From assembly GCF_001729485.1 (NCBI RefSeq), contig NZ_CP017157.1:6820001-6884000 (forward strand): a DNA stretch of 64,000 nucleotides. Direction: 5' to 3'. Position numbers and translations under genes: made by a program. This document shows, piece after piece, positions 15,413 to 23,782 of this stretch; the first letter of the stretch is position 1; every line of letters begins with the position of its first letter. The notes beneath the pieces are model-generated. The model made no database searches, was not told the origin of the DNA, and saw nothing but the letters and a program-made list of their open reading frames with translations. This DNA is from Streptomyces lydicus (GTDB lineage Bacteria > Actinomycetota > Actinomycetes > Streptomycetales > Streptomycetaceae).

Positions 15413-17014
15413 TCACGACGCGCCCTCCCGGTACGCCGTCGCCTCCTCCAGGTCCAGCCGGCGCAGCAGGGTCCGCATCATCTCGTCGTCGATCTTCCGG
15501 TCGTCCCGCAACCGGACGAGGACCCGGCGCTCGGCGTCGATCATCTCCCGGGCCAGCCGCCGGTACGTCGCGTCGGCGGACTCCCCGGTCGCCTCGTTGA
15601 CCGCGCCCAGCCGCTCCCACACGGAGTTGCGCCGCCGCTCCAGGACCGTGCGCAGCCGGTCGGTGAGCGGGCCGGGCAGCGCGTTGCGCTCGTCGTGGAG
15701 CAGTTCGTCCAGCCGTTCCTCGGCGGCCCGGGACGCCTCGCTCTGCGCCTGGGCCTCGGCGAGCGTCTCGGCCTGGGCGTCCCGGCCGGGCAGCCGCAGG
15801 GCCCGGATCAGCGGCGGGAGCGTCAGCCCCTGGACGACGAGGGTGGCGATGACGGTGGTGAAGGTCAGGAACAGCACGAGGTTGCGGTCCGGGAAGGGGC
15901 CGCCGCCGGCCATCCGGTCGGGGATCGAGAACGCGACGGCCAGCGAGACCACCCCGCGCATCCCGGCCCAGCCGACGATGACCGGTGCCGTCCAGTTCGT
16001 ATCGGGTTCCCGGGCCCGGATCCGGGCCGACAGCAGCCGCGGCAGGTAGGTCGCGGGGAAGACCCACACGAAGCGCGACACCACCACGACGGCGAACACC
16101 ACGGCCGCGTACCAGAGGGCCTGGGCGGTGCTGAACTCCCCCAGGCCGCGCACCACCACCCGCAGCTGGAGCCCGATCAGCGCGAAGACCGCGGATTCCA
16201 GCAGGAAGGAGATCACCTTCCACACGGCCTCCTCCTGGAGCCGGGTCTCGAAGTCGACCTGCCAGGCGCGGTGCCCCAGGTAGAGGCCGACCACGACGAC
16301 GGCGAGCACCCCGGAGGCGTGGAACTGTTCGGCCGCCGCGTAGGCGACGAACGGGATGAGCAGCGACAGGGTGTTCTCCAGGAGCGCCGATTCGCGCAGC
16401 CGGACGCGCAGCCAGTGCAGCGGCACCATCAGGACGACGCCGATGCCGATGCCTCCCAGCGAGGCGATGGCGAACTCCTTGATCCCGTCGGTCCAGGTGG
16501 CCCCCACGCCGATGACGGCCGCCAGCGCCACCTTGTAGGCGGTGATCGCGGTGGCGTCGTTGACCAGCGATTCGCCCTGCAGGATCGTCGTGATCCGGTG
16601 CGGCAGCCCGAGCCGGCGGGCGATGGCGGTGGCCGCGACGGCGTCCGGTGGCGCGACGACGGCGCCCAGGACGAGCGCGGCGGGCAGCGGCAGGCCCGGG
16701 ATGACGAGGTAGGCCGCGTAGCCGACCAGCACCGTCGCGAACAGCACGTACCCCACCGACAGCAGCGCCACCGGCCGCAGGTTGGCCCGCAGGTCCAGGT
16801 AGGAGCTGTCCAGGGCCGCGGTGTGCAGCAGAGGGGGCAGCACCAGCGGCAGCACGACGTGCGGATCGAGGGTGTAGTCGGGGATGCCGGGGATGTAGGA
16901 GGCGAGGAGGCCGGCCGCGACCAGCATCAGCGGCGCCGGTACGGGTGTCCGCCGCGCCAGCCCGGCGACCGCCGCACTCCCCGCGACCAGCAAAAACAGC
17001 GGCATCACAGCCAT
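15413..17014 (-). CDS. CPA1-family Na+/H+ antiporter
   Basis: 533 residues starting at ATG 17014 with MAVMPLFLLVAGSAAVAG, the first membrane helix. About twelve helices follow. The ion-binding motif is GAVVAPPDAVAATAIARRLG, and LQGESLVNDATAITAYKVA is the second conserved helix of bacterial NhaP/YjcE-type antiporters. A cytoplasmic tail of about 130 residues is charged and helical. It exchanges Na+ or K+ for protons. It is divergent from the zf-UBP gene with a 58-bp gap. Confidence 0.93.
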   Translation of the reverse strand: MAVMPLFLLVAGSAAVAGLARRTPVPAPLMLVAAGLLASYIPGIPDYTLDPHVVLPLVLPPLLHTAALDSSYLDLRANLRPVALLSVGYVLFATVLVGYAAYLVIPGLPLPAALVLGAVVAPPDAVAATAIARRLGLPHRITTILQGESLVNDATAITAYKVALAAVIGVGATWTDGIKEFAIASLGGIGIGVVLMVPLHWLRVRLRESALLENTLSLLIPFVAYAAAEQFHASGVLAVVVVGLYLGHRAWQVDFETRLQEEAVWKVISFLLESAVFALIGLQLRVVVRGLGEFSTAQALWYAAVVFAVVVVSRFVWVFPATYLPRLLSARIRAREPDTNWTAPVIVGWAGMRGVVSLAVAFSIPDRMAGGGPFPDRNLVLFLTFTTVIATLVVQGLTLPPLIRALRLPGRDAQAETLAEAQAQSEASRAAEERLDELLHDERNALPGPLTDRLRTVLERRRNSVWERLGAVNEATGESADATYRRLAREMIDAERRVLVRLRDDRKIDDEMMRTLLRRLDLEEATAYREGAS

Positions 17015-17072
17015 CGGCCCGTCCCGTCCCCGTTGCCCTCGCCGTCCGTCCCGGCGATCTAACCTGGCCATC

Positions 17073-17333
17073 ATGAGCGAGTGCACCCACGTTGCCGAAC
17101 TGCCGCGCGCCGAACCGGCGCCGCTGAGCGCCACCTGCCAGGAGTGCCTGGCGGTCGGCAGCCATCCCGTACAGCTGCGGCTGTGCCTGGTCTGTGGCTT
17201 CGTCGGCTGCTGTGACTCCTCGCCGTACCGGCACGCCACCGGGCACTACCGGGAGACCGGCCATCCCGTGATGCGGACGTTCGAGCCGGGGTACGCCTGG
17301 CGCTGGTGCTTCGTCCACGAGCAGCTGGTGTGA
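17073..17333 (+). CDS. UBP-type zinc finger protein
   Basis: 86 residues forming one zf-UBP domain (PF02148): SATCQECLAVGSHPVQLRLC, then LVCGFVGCCD, then HATGHYRETGHPVM and WCFVHEQ. The Cys and His spacing is that of the three-zinc fold known from eukaryotic deubiquitinases. Bacterial stand-alone copies are common in actinomycetes but their role is not established; binding a protein C terminus is possible by analogy. It is divergent from the antiporter. Confidence 0.88.
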   Translation: MSECTHVAELPRAEPAPLSATCQECLAVGSHPVQLRLCLVCGFVGCCDSSPYRHATGHYRETGHPVMRTFEPGYAWRWCFVHEQLV

Positions 17334-17374
17334 GAGGCGTGAAACATTCACCGCTGTCGGTTTAGCCTTCAAGG

Positions 17375-17863
17375 ATGATCCGTGAAGCGACGCCAGACGA
17401 CGTCCCCGTCATCCATGCCATGATCGGCGAGCTGGCCGCCTACGAACGTGCCCCGGAGGCGGCGCAGGCCACCGAGGCGCAGCTGAAGGAAGCCCTCTTC
17501 GGCGCGCAGCCCGCCGCCTTCGCCCTGATCGCCGAGGCCGATGACGCTCCGGTGGGCTTTGCCCTGTGGTTCCGGCACTTCTCGACGTGGACGGGCACGC
17601 AGGGTGTCTACCTGGAGGACCTCTTCGTACGCCCCGAGGCGCGCGGCGACGGCCACGGCAAGGCGCTGCTCGCGGCCCTCGCGGAGATCTGCGTGACCCG
17701 CGGATACGAGCGTTTCGAGTGGTCAGTCCTGGATTGGAACGAACCGTCCATCGGCTTTTACCGGTCGATCGGCGCGCGACCCATGGACGAATGGACCGTC
17801 TTCCGGCTCACTGGAGAGGAGCTGCACAACCTTGCGGCCACCTCGCGCGTCAACGCTGCGTAA
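17375..17863 (+). CDS. GNAT-family N-acetyltransferase, diamine acetyltransferase-like
   Basis: 162 residues. The acetyl-CoA-binding region reads YLEDLFVRPEARGDGHGKAL, with the R/Q-x-x-G-x-G/A signature, and the C-terminal WSVLDWNEPSIGFYRSIGA is typical of spermidine/diamine N-acetyltransferases. It would transfer acetyl to an amine; the substrate is not fixed. It is followed by a 292-bp region before the anti-sigma gene. Confidence 0.88.
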   Translation: MIREATPDDVPVIHAMIGELAAYERAPEAAQATEAQLKEALFGAQPAAFALIAEADDAPVGFALWFRHFSTWTGTQGVYLEDLFVRPEARGDGHGKALLAALAEICVTRGYERFEWSVLDWNEPSIGFYRSIGARPMDEWTVFRLTGEELHNLAATSRVNAA

Positions 17864-18155
17864 TCGACTTCGATTGGGCAGTGCACACCCCTAGCCACTG
17901 TCCGTACCCGTGGATTTACAATCAGTGACAGCGGGGGCGCCCGACGGCCTCGGGGTGGATCTTTGCCCGGAGGCGGCCGTGCTCCTTCCGGGCGACACCG
18001 GCCCGCGGATCGCGATAGCGTCACAGCCGAACCATGAGCCGCGCCGGATCGTTCTCCTTTCACACGTCAGGAGAGCGAACCGGAGCGAAACATCCCGAAC
18101 AACGCGCACATCGCGCATTCCAGCTCAACCAGCTTGTGCCACCTTGGAGGTGAGG
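17864..18155 (+). promoter_or_regulatory. non-coding leader of the anti-sigma/sigH operon
   Basis: About 290 bases without a convincing gene. In S. coelicolor the sigH operon has several stress-responsive promoters in the equivalent place, so promoters are expected here. No single box could be fixed by eye. A ribosome site GGAGG lies at 18146-18150 for the next gene. Confidence 0.4.
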
Positions 18156-18569
18156 GTGTCCCAGATCGCAGGCGAGCCCGGGACTCAGGACTTCGTGGAA
18201 GTCCGTCTGCCCGCTGCGGGTGCCTACCTGTCCGTGCTGCGTACGGCCACGGCCGGGCTCGCAGCCCGCTTGGACTTCACCCTCGACGAGATCGAGGATC
18301 TGCGCATCGCGGTCGACGAGGCGTGCGCGATCCTGCTGCAGCAGGCCGTCCCCGGCAGCGTACTCAGCTGCGTCTTCCGTCTCATCGACGACGCACTGCA
18401 GGTGACCGTGTCCGCCCCGACGACCGACGGCCGCGCCCCGGAGCGCGACACCTTCGCCTGGACGGTGCTCTCCGCACTCGCCGGGAAGGTCGATTCCACC
18501 GTCGCCGAGGACCGTACGGTCACCATCAGTCTGTACAAGGAGCGCGGCGCCGGTCCCGGACCGTCATGA
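18156..18569 (+). CDS. prsH: anti-sigma factor of SigH (RsbW-like ATPase fold)
   Basis: 137 residues from GTG 18156 with GGAGG five bases upstream. It has the RsbW/SpoIIAB-type GHKL kinase fold: the N box reads EDLRIAVDEACAILLQQA, and a later APERDTFAWTVLSALAG occupies the region of the ATP lid. Such proteins hold an SigB/F-type sigma factor until an anti-anti-sigma protein displaces them. It lies 16 bases before sigH, the same order as prsH/ushX-sigH of S. coelicolor. Symbol given by that synteny. Confidence 0.85.
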   Translation: MSQIAGEPGTQDFVEVRLPAAGAYLSVLRTATAGLAARLDFTLDEIEDLRIAVDEACAILLQQAVPGSVLSCVFRLIDDALQVTVSAPTTDGRAPERDTFAWTVLSALAGKVDSTVAEDRTVTISLYKERGAGPGPS

Positions 18570-18585
18570 CCGAACAGGGGGCCCC

Positions 18586-19572
18586 GTGAAAGATCTCGAG
18601 CGCGGCGGGCGGATGGCGTCCAGTGCGACCATCCCGGAGCAGCAGGCCCGGCCGCATCCGATGGGCGTAGACGACCACGGCGGCCATTCGGACGCGGCGG
18701 AGCAGGCAGAGCGGGCGGACCACATGGACCACAGCGAGCAGCACGGGCAGCAGGCGCAGCAGCACGACGCGCCGGCTCCCGAGGAGAAGCTGCCGGAACC
18801 ACAGCATTCCCAGGAGCCGCAGGACCGCAGCGGCGCCCGGGCGATGTTCTACGAGCTGCGCAAGCTGCCCGAAGGCTCCGCGGAGCGCGCGGAGCTGCGC
18901 AACACGCTCGTCCGCATGCACCTCCCGCTCGTCGAGCACCTGGCCCGGCGCTTCCGCAACCGCGGCGAGCCGCTGGACGATCTCACACAGGTCGCCACCA
19001 TCGGCCTGATCAAGTCGGTGGACCGCTTCGACCCGGAGCGCGGCGTGGAGTTCTCCACGTACGCCACCCCCACCGTCGTCGGCGAGATCAAGCGGCACTT
19101 CCGCGACAAGGGCTGGGCGGTCCGCGTCCCGCGCCGCCTCCAGGAGCTGCGGCTGTCGCTGACCACGGCGACCGCCGAACTCTCCCAGCGGCACGGCCGG
19201 GCGCCCACGGTCCACGAGCTGGCCGAGCATCTGGCGATCTCCGAGGAAGAGGTCCTGGAGGGCCTGGAATCGGCCAACGCCTACAGCACGCTCTCGCTGG
19301 ACGTGCCGGACACCGACGACGAGTCCCCCGCCGTCGCCGACACCCTCGGCGCCGAGGACGAGGCGCTGGAGGGCGTCGAGTACCGCGAGTCCCTCAAGCC
19401 GCTGCTGGAGGACCTCCCGCCGCGCGAGAAGAAGATCCTGCTGCTGCGCTTCTTCGGCAACATGACCCAGTCGCAGATCGCCCAGGAGGTCGGCATCTCC
19501 CAGATGCACGTCTCCCGGCTGCTGGCCCGTACCCTCGCCCAGCTGCGCGACAAGCTGCTCGTCGAGGAGTGA
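18586..19572 (+). CDS. sigH: SigB/SigF-family RNA polymerase sigma factor SigH
   Basis: 328 residues from GTG 18586. A His/Gln/Glu-rich N-terminal extension of about 85 residues precedes the core. Region 2 has LDDLTQVATIGLIKSVDRFD and VEFSTYATPTVVGEIKRHFRD, region 3 contains RVPRRLQELRLSL, and region 4 ends with MTQSQIAQEVGISQMHVSRL. Internal ATG codons at 18613 and 18661 could give shorter isoforms, as reported for S. coelicolor SigH. It directs osmotic-stress and developmental transcription and is opposed by the preceding anti-sigma gene. Confidence 0.92.
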   Translation: MKDLERGGRMASSATIPEQQARPHPMGVDDHGGHSDAAEQAERADHMDHSEQHGQQAQQHDAPAPEEKLPEPQHSQEPQDRSGARAMFYELRKLPEGSAERAELRNTLVRMHLPLVEHLARRFRNRGEPLDDLTQVATIGLIKSVDRFDPERGVEFSTYATPTVVGEIKRHFRDKGWAVRVPRRLQELRLSLTTATAELSQRHGRAPTVHELAEHLAISEEEVLEGLESANAYSTLSLDVPDTDDESPAVADTLGAEDEALEGVEYRESLKPLLEDLPPREKKILLLRFFGNMTQSQIAQEVGISQMHVSRLLARTLAQLRDKLLVEE

Positions 19573-19579
19573 GGAACGA

Positions 19580-19615
19580 CAGGTGGGCGGGGCTCCTACG
19601 GGCCCCGCCCACCTG
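19580..19615. terminator. bidirectional terminator after sigH
   Basis: A perfect 14-bp stem (CAGGTGGGCGGGGC with its complement) and an 8-base loop lie between the convergent sigH and membrane-protein genes. Confidence 0.85.
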
Positions 19616-19635
19616 TATGTGCGTCACAGGACCCG

Positions 19636-20097
19636 TCAGGGGTTCTCCCGCGGCCCGATGCCCAGCGCCTCGGTGGCCGTCGGATTGACCAGCAGCACGA
19701 GCACGACGAGCGCGGCCACGGCCAGCACCACGCCCGCGCCGATCAGCGCCCCGCCGCCGTGGACCAGCGTCCAGGCCACCGGCAGCGCCACGATCTGGGT
19801 GATCAGCGACGGGCCCCGGCTCCAGCGCCGGCGCAGCCACAGCCCGCGCGCGGCGACCAGCGGCAGCACCGCCAGCGCGAGCACGGTCAGCCCGCCCATC
19901 TCGGCCTGCTGAGGGCTGTCCGGCGAACCGGTCAGCCCGTCGATCAGCATGTACACGCCGAGCGCGGCCAGCGCGACCCCCTCGACCGCGGTGAGCGCCG
20001 CGGCGGCGGTCAGCCGGGCGGGCCGGGGGCCGGACGGCTCGGGCGCGGCGGGGGTACCGGCGCTTCGCCGGGCGGACTGCTTCTGCTGACTGCTCAC
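19636..20097 (-). CDS. small integral membrane protein
   Basis: About 153 residues from GTG 20097; the start is uncertain because no strong ribosome site is visible. Four hydrophobic segments are seen: LTAVEGVALAALGVYMLIDG, then MGGLTVLALAVLPLVAARG, ITQIVALPVAWTLVHGGG and VVLAVAALVVLVLLV. The short tail has TATEALGIGPRENP. This pattern is common in actinobacterial hypothetical membrane proteins. Function unknown; convergent with sigH and divergent from the lipid kinase gene. Confidence 0.75.
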   Translation of the reverse strand: MSSQQKQSARRSAGTPAAPEPSGPRPARLTAAAALTAVEGVALAALGVYMLIDGLTGSPDSPQQAEMGGLTVLALAVLPLVAARGLWLRRRWSRGPSLITQIVALPVAWTLVHGGGALIGAGVVLAVAALVVLVLLVNPTATEALGIGPRENP

Positions 20098-20193
20098 CCC
20101 AGCAGGGTAGCGCCGGGGCCCCGCGGCCCCGGGGATGCCCCGGATCCGGACGGGGCGTGAGACGGGTACCAGCAGGTAGGTACGCTGCTGCAC

Positions 20194-21177
20194 ATGCGCG
20201 CACTTCTCGTGGTCAATCCCGCCGCCACCACCACCAGTGCCCGCACCCGTGAAGTGCTCACCCACGCCCTCGCCAGCGACCTCAAGCTGGAGGTGGCCGA
20301 GACGCGGTACCGCGGGCACGCCCGCGATCTGGCCCGGCAGGCCACCGAGGGCGGCGAGACGGAACTGGTCGTGGCACTCGGCGGCGACGGCACGGTCAAC
20401 GAGGTCGTCAACGGCCTGCTGGCCAACGGACCCGATCCGGAGTCGCACCCACGGCTGGCCGTCGTCCCCGGCGGCTCCACCAATGTCTTCGCCCGCGCCC
20501 TGGGGCTGCCCAACGACGTCGTGGAGGCGACCGGCGCCCTGCTGGACGCGCTGCGCGACGGCAGCGAGCGCACCATCGGCCTGGGGCTCGCCGCCGGCAC
20601 CCCGGGCACCGAGGACGAGGGCGTGCCGGAGCGCTGGTTCACCTTCTGCGCGGGCTTCGGCTTCGACGCCGGCGTCGTCGGCCGGGTCGAGCAGCAGCGG
20701 GAACGCGGCAAGCGTTCGACCCATGCCCTGTACATGCGACAGGTCGTACGGCAGTTCCTGGGCGAGGCGAACCGCCGGCAGGGGGTGCTGACCCTCGAAC
20801 GCCCGGGCGGTGAGGACGGGGCCGCGGAGCGCGTCGAGAACCTCGCGCTGGCCATAATCTGCAACACCGCCCCGTGGTCCTACCTGGGCAATCGGCCGAT
20901 CTACCCCTCCCCGGACGCCTCGTTCGACACCGCGCTGGATCTGTTCGCACTGAGCAAGCTGTCCTCGCCCGCGGTGGCCCGCTACGCCACCCAGCTGCTG
21001 ACGTCAACGCCCGAGCGCGGCCCCCACGGCAAGCACGCGCTCTCACTTCACGACCTCACGAACTTCACCTTGCATTCGCAGGTGCCGCTGCCCTTCCAGA
21101 TGGACGGTGACCACCTGGGGCTGCGTACGAGTGTGACGTTCACAGGCGTTCGCCGTGCACTGCGTGTGATTGTGTGA
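20194..21177 (+). CDS. diacylglycerol kinase catalytic-domain protein
   Basis: 327 residues. The start MRALLVVNPAA and the nucleotide-binding LVVALGGDGTVNEVVNGL (GGDGT motif) followed by AVVPGGSTNVFARALG define the DAGK/sphingosine-kinase/YegS family. The C-terminal beta domain contains YPSPDASFDTALDLFAL and ends in FTGVRRALRVIV. It would phosphorylate a lipid such as diacylglycerol. It lies between sigH and wblE, as in S. coelicolor (SCO5241 from memory). Confidence 0.92.
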   Translation: MRALLVVNPAATTTSARTREVLTHALASDLKLEVAETRYRGHARDLARQATEGGETELVVALGGDGTVNEVVNGLLANGPDPESHPRLAVVPGGSTNVFARALGLPNDVVEATGALLDALRDGSERTIGLGLAAGTPGTEDEGVPERWFTFCAGFGFDAGVVGRVEQQRERGKRSTHALYMRQVVRQFLGEANRRQGVLTLERPGGEDGAAERVENLALAIICNTAPWSYLGNRPIYPSPDASFDTALDLFALSKLSSPAVARYATQLLTSTPERGPHGKHALSLHDLTNFTLHSQVPLPFQMDGDHLGLRTSVTFTGVRRALRVIV

Positions 21178-21495
21178 GCAGTAGGGCCCAAAGTCCTTTC
21201 ACTCGAACGTTTAGGCTGGTTCCCACCCCCTGGAATGACGGCTGTGACCGAGGCGACACCAAGGAATCAAAAAAAAGTTTCCGGAAGGGGTTGTATCCGT
21301 CGCCGAGGTTTGCGAGTCTCTTCATGGCGATCGGGACGGCCACTTCACCGGCCCCCTTGAGAGCCCGAATCCTCCTCCTCATTCCACAGGACCGCACCAG
21401 CGCAGCTGGGAATCGGCCCTTCCCTTGTGGGGGGATTCGTGAAAGCGTTCACATTCACAAGCAACGTTCCCGTATTACGAGGAGATGGAGCAGCC
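21178..21495 (+). promoter_or_regulatory. long wblE upstream region with A8 tract
   Basis: 318 bases without a convincing gene on either strand. It is distinctly less GC-rich than its surroundings and holds an A8 run (21269-21276) followed by GTTTCCGGAAGGGG. The region must contain the wblE promoter, and its length suggests extra control or a structured leader. A ribosome site GGAG lies at 21481-21484, with a second GGAG just before the start. Confidence 0.5.
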
Positions 21496-21753
21496 ATGGA
21501 CTGGCGTCACCGCGCCGTTTGCCGCGAGGAAGACCCCGAGCTCTTCTTCCCCATCGGCAACACCGGTCCTGCGCTGCTGCAGATCGAGGAAGCCAAGGCC
21601 GTCTGCCGCCGCTGCCCCGTCATGGAGCAGTGCCTGCAGTGGGCGCTCGAGTCCGGCCAGGACTCCGGCGTCTGGGGTGGTCTGAGCGAGGACGAGCGCC
21701 GCGCGATGAAGCGCCGTGCAGCTCGCAACCGGGCGCGCAACGCCAGCGCCTGA
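21496..21753 (+). CDS. wblE: WhiB-family iron-sulfur protein WblE (WhiB1 type)
   Basis: 85 residues from ATG 21496. The four cluster-binding cysteines are Cys9, Cys37, Cys40 and Cys46 (VCRRCPVMEQC), followed by the turn SGVWGG and a basic tail MKRRAARNRARNASA for DNA. WhiB proteins carry an oxygen- and NO-sensitive 4Fe-4S cluster and bind the principal sigma factor. Its convergent neighbour is a PdtaS-like kinase, the same pairing as whiB1-pdtaS in mycobacteria, so it is probably the essential WhiB1/WblE ortholog. Confidence 0.95.
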   Translation: MDWRHRAVCREEDPELFFPIGNTGPALLQIEEAKAVCRRCPVMEQCLQWALESGQDSGVWGGLSEDERRAMKRRAARNRARNASA

Positions 21754-21850
21754 GCCAGCCTCCCCGTGGCCCCCGAGCCGCAGCGCGCAGTACCCCCGAT
21801 GCACCCTCGGCGCTGAAAAGCCCGGTCGTTACCGCATCGCAATAGCTTTG

Positions 21851-21876
21851 AGCCCCGGACCGAACGGTCCGGGGCT
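21851..21876. terminator. bidirectional terminator wblE / PdtaS-like kinase
   Basis: An 11-bp stem AGCCCCGGACC with its complement around a GAAC loop, followed by a T-containing TGTTGCTGTT on the wblE side. It separates two convergent genes. Confidence 0.85.
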
Positions 21877-21986
21877 TGTTGCTGTTCCGCGCCCGGCGAC
21901 CGGTGCCGGCTCCGCGCCGCCGGCACCGGTCCCGATACCGTCCCGATAGCGTCTCGGTCCCGCCTCGGTGCGGTATCGGTGCGGTC

Positions 21987-23459
21987 TCAGTGCTGCTTCT
22001 CGGGGCGCACGGGCACATCGAGGACGACCTGGGTGCCGCGCTCGGGCGCGGGCACCATGTCGAACTTTCCGCCCAACTCGCCCTCCACCAGCGTCCGCAC
22101 GATCTGCAGCCCCAGGTTTCCGGCGCGGTGCGGGTCGAACCCCTCGGGCAGTCCGCGGCCGTTGTCCTGGACGGTGACCAGCAGCCGCGGCTCGGTACGG
22201 CTCCCGCCGCGCACCGCGCCGACCTCGACCACACCGTGCTCCGCCTGCTCGAAGGCGTGCTCCAGGGCGTTCTGCAGCACCTCGGTCAGCACCATCGACA
22301 GCGGCGTGGCCACCTCGGCGTCGAGGATGCCGAAGCGTCCGGTGCGTCGGGTGGTCACCTTGCCGGGGGAGATCTCCGCGACCATCGCCAGCACCCGGTC
22401 GGCGATCTCGTCGAACTCGACGCGTTCGTCGAGGTTCTGTGACAGCGTCTCGTGCACGATGGCGATCGAACCGACCCTGCGGACGGCCTCGTTGAGGGCG
22501 TCGCGGCCCTGTTCGGAATCCATCCGACGGGACTGCAGCCGCAGCAGTGCGGCAACTGTCTGCAAATTGTTCTTCACTCTGTGGTGGATTTCCCGGATGG
22601 TGGCGTCCTTGGTGATCAGTTCCCGCTCGCGCCGCCGCAACTCCGTCACATCGCGCAGCAGTACAAGGGAACCGATGTGGGCGCCTTTCGGTTTGAGCGG
22701 AATGGCGCGCAATTGAATGACACCGTCATTGCCCTCGACCTCGAATTCCCTGGGGGCCCAGCCGCTGGCCAGTTTGACCAGCGCCTCGTCCACCGGGCCA
22801 CGGGCGGGCGCCAGTTCGGCGGTGGCCTGACCCAGGTGGTGGCCCACCAGGTCGGCGGCGAGGCCCAGCCGGTGGTAGGCGGAGAGCGCGTTGGGGCTGG
22901 CGTACTGGACGACGCCGTCCGCGTCGAGCCGGATCAGCCCGTCGCCAGCCCGCGGTGAGGCGTCCATGTCGACCTGCTGGCCGGGGAAGGGAAACGTTCC
23001 GGCGGCGATCATCTGGGCGAGGTCGGAGGCGCTCTGGAGGTAGGTGAGTTCCAGGCGGCTGGGGGTGCGCACGGTCAGCAGATTGGTGTTGCGGGCGATC
23101 ACTCCGAGCACCCGGCCCTCCCGGCGCACCGGGATGGACTCGACGCGTACCGGAACTTCCTCTCGCCACTCCGGGTCGCCCTCGCGTACGATGCGGCCCT
23201 CATCCAAGGCGGAGTCCAGCATCGGCCGGCGGCCCCGGGGAACGAGGTGGCCGACCATGTCGTCCTGGTAGGAGGTGGGGCCGGTGTTCGGCCGCATCTG
23301 GGCGACGGAGACGTAGCGGGTGCCGTCGAGGGTGGGGACCCACAGCACGAGATCGGCGAAGGACAGGTCGGAGAGCAGCTGCCACTCCGAGACCAGCAGG
23401 TGGAGCCACTCGAGGTCGGTGTCGCTCAGAGCGGTGTGCTGGCGTACGAGTTCGTTCAT
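21987..23459 (-). CDS. pdtaS: PdtaS-like cytoplasmic sensor histidine kinase
   Basis: 490 residues without membrane segments. The order is an N-terminal GAF domain (about 1-155), a PAS domain (about 170-275, RLDADGVVQYASPNALSAY), and the HisKA_2 dimerisation helix with IREIHHRVKNNLQTVAALL (phosphorylated His292 or 293). The HATPase domain has LTEVLQNALEHAF and DNGRGLPEGF. This is the layout of mycobacterial PdtaS, which signals to the ANTAR RNA-binding regulator PdtaR. No pdtaR is in the window. A dre-like sequence lies 71 bases upstream of the ATG. Confidence 0.92.
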   Translation of the reverse strand: MNELVRQHTALSDTDLEWLHLLVSEWQLLSDLSFADLVLWVPTLDGTRYVSVAQMRPNTGPTSYQDDMVGHLVPRGRRPMLDSALDEGRIVREGDPEWREEVPVRVESIPVRREGRVLGVIARNTNLLTVRTPSRLELTYLQSASDLAQMIAAGTFPFPGQQVDMDASPRAGDGLIRLDADGVVQYASPNALSAYHRLGLAADLVGHHLGQATAELAPARGPVDEALVKLASGWAPREFEVEGNDGVIQLRAIPLKPKGAHIGSLVLLRDVTELRRRERELITKDATIREIHHRVKNNLQTVAALLRLQSRRMDSEQGRDALNEAVRRVGSIAIVHETLSQNLDERVEFDEIADRVLAMVAEISPGKVTTRRTGRFGILDAEVATPLSMVLTEVLQNALEHAFEQAEHGVVEVGAVRGGSRTEPRLLVTVQDNGRGLPEGFDPHRAGNLGLQIVRTLVEGELGGKFDMVPAPERGTQVVLDVPVRPEKQH

Positions 23460-23529
23460 GGAGGGCACGCTTTGGAGCCTACCGGCGTACGGTGTAAGTG
23501 TTGTCCTCGCACGGGCATGGACAACCAAT

Positions 23530-23545
23530 AATGGTCTAGTCCACA
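23530..23545. promoter_or_regulatory. dre-like DasR site upstream of the PdtaS-like kinase
   Basis: AATGGTCTAGTCCACA contains TGGTCTAGTCCA, one base from the palindromic dre core TGGTCTAGACCA. It lies 71 bases upstream of the kinase start, in the promoter position. DasR binding is inferred from similarity to the sites at nagB and dasA in this window. Confidence 0.55.
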
Positions 23546-23782
23546 ATTCAGCAAAGACTTCCGTTCTCCCCGCACAGGAGAGCGGATCGAGACCGAAGCG
23601 CTCTCTGCCCTGACTGCGCGGAGGTCTCCGATCGACCGGTCCCAGGACGGTGGCGCCCCACCGCACACGGGGCTTCCTCCGACCGCACGTCGGGACCGGC
23701 CGATGTGAGCTCCGGGCTGCGGTGCCGGACAGGTTGAGGGTCCTGTCCTGGCGCCGCGGCCCGCGGGTGTTTCCGGGGCCCG
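23546..23782. other. intergenic region without a recognised gene
   Basis: About 240 bases between the kinase promoter and the end of the TetR gene. It is GC-rich, with no frame showing the third-position bias of neighbouring genes and no clear RNA structure. Confidence 0.4.

Noticed and set aside
14118..17372. A 1084-codon open frame on the minus strand
   Set aside because: It runs in the wrong frame through the antiporter gene and antisense through the PLP enzyme, zf-UBP and amidase genes. Its product is Arg/Gly/Ala-rich without domains; it is a high-GC shadow.
21140..21397. An 85-codon minus-strand frame upstream of wblE
   Set aside because: It overlaps the end of the lipid kinase gene antisense, has atypical codon use and no ribosome site; the region is better explained as a promoter or leader.
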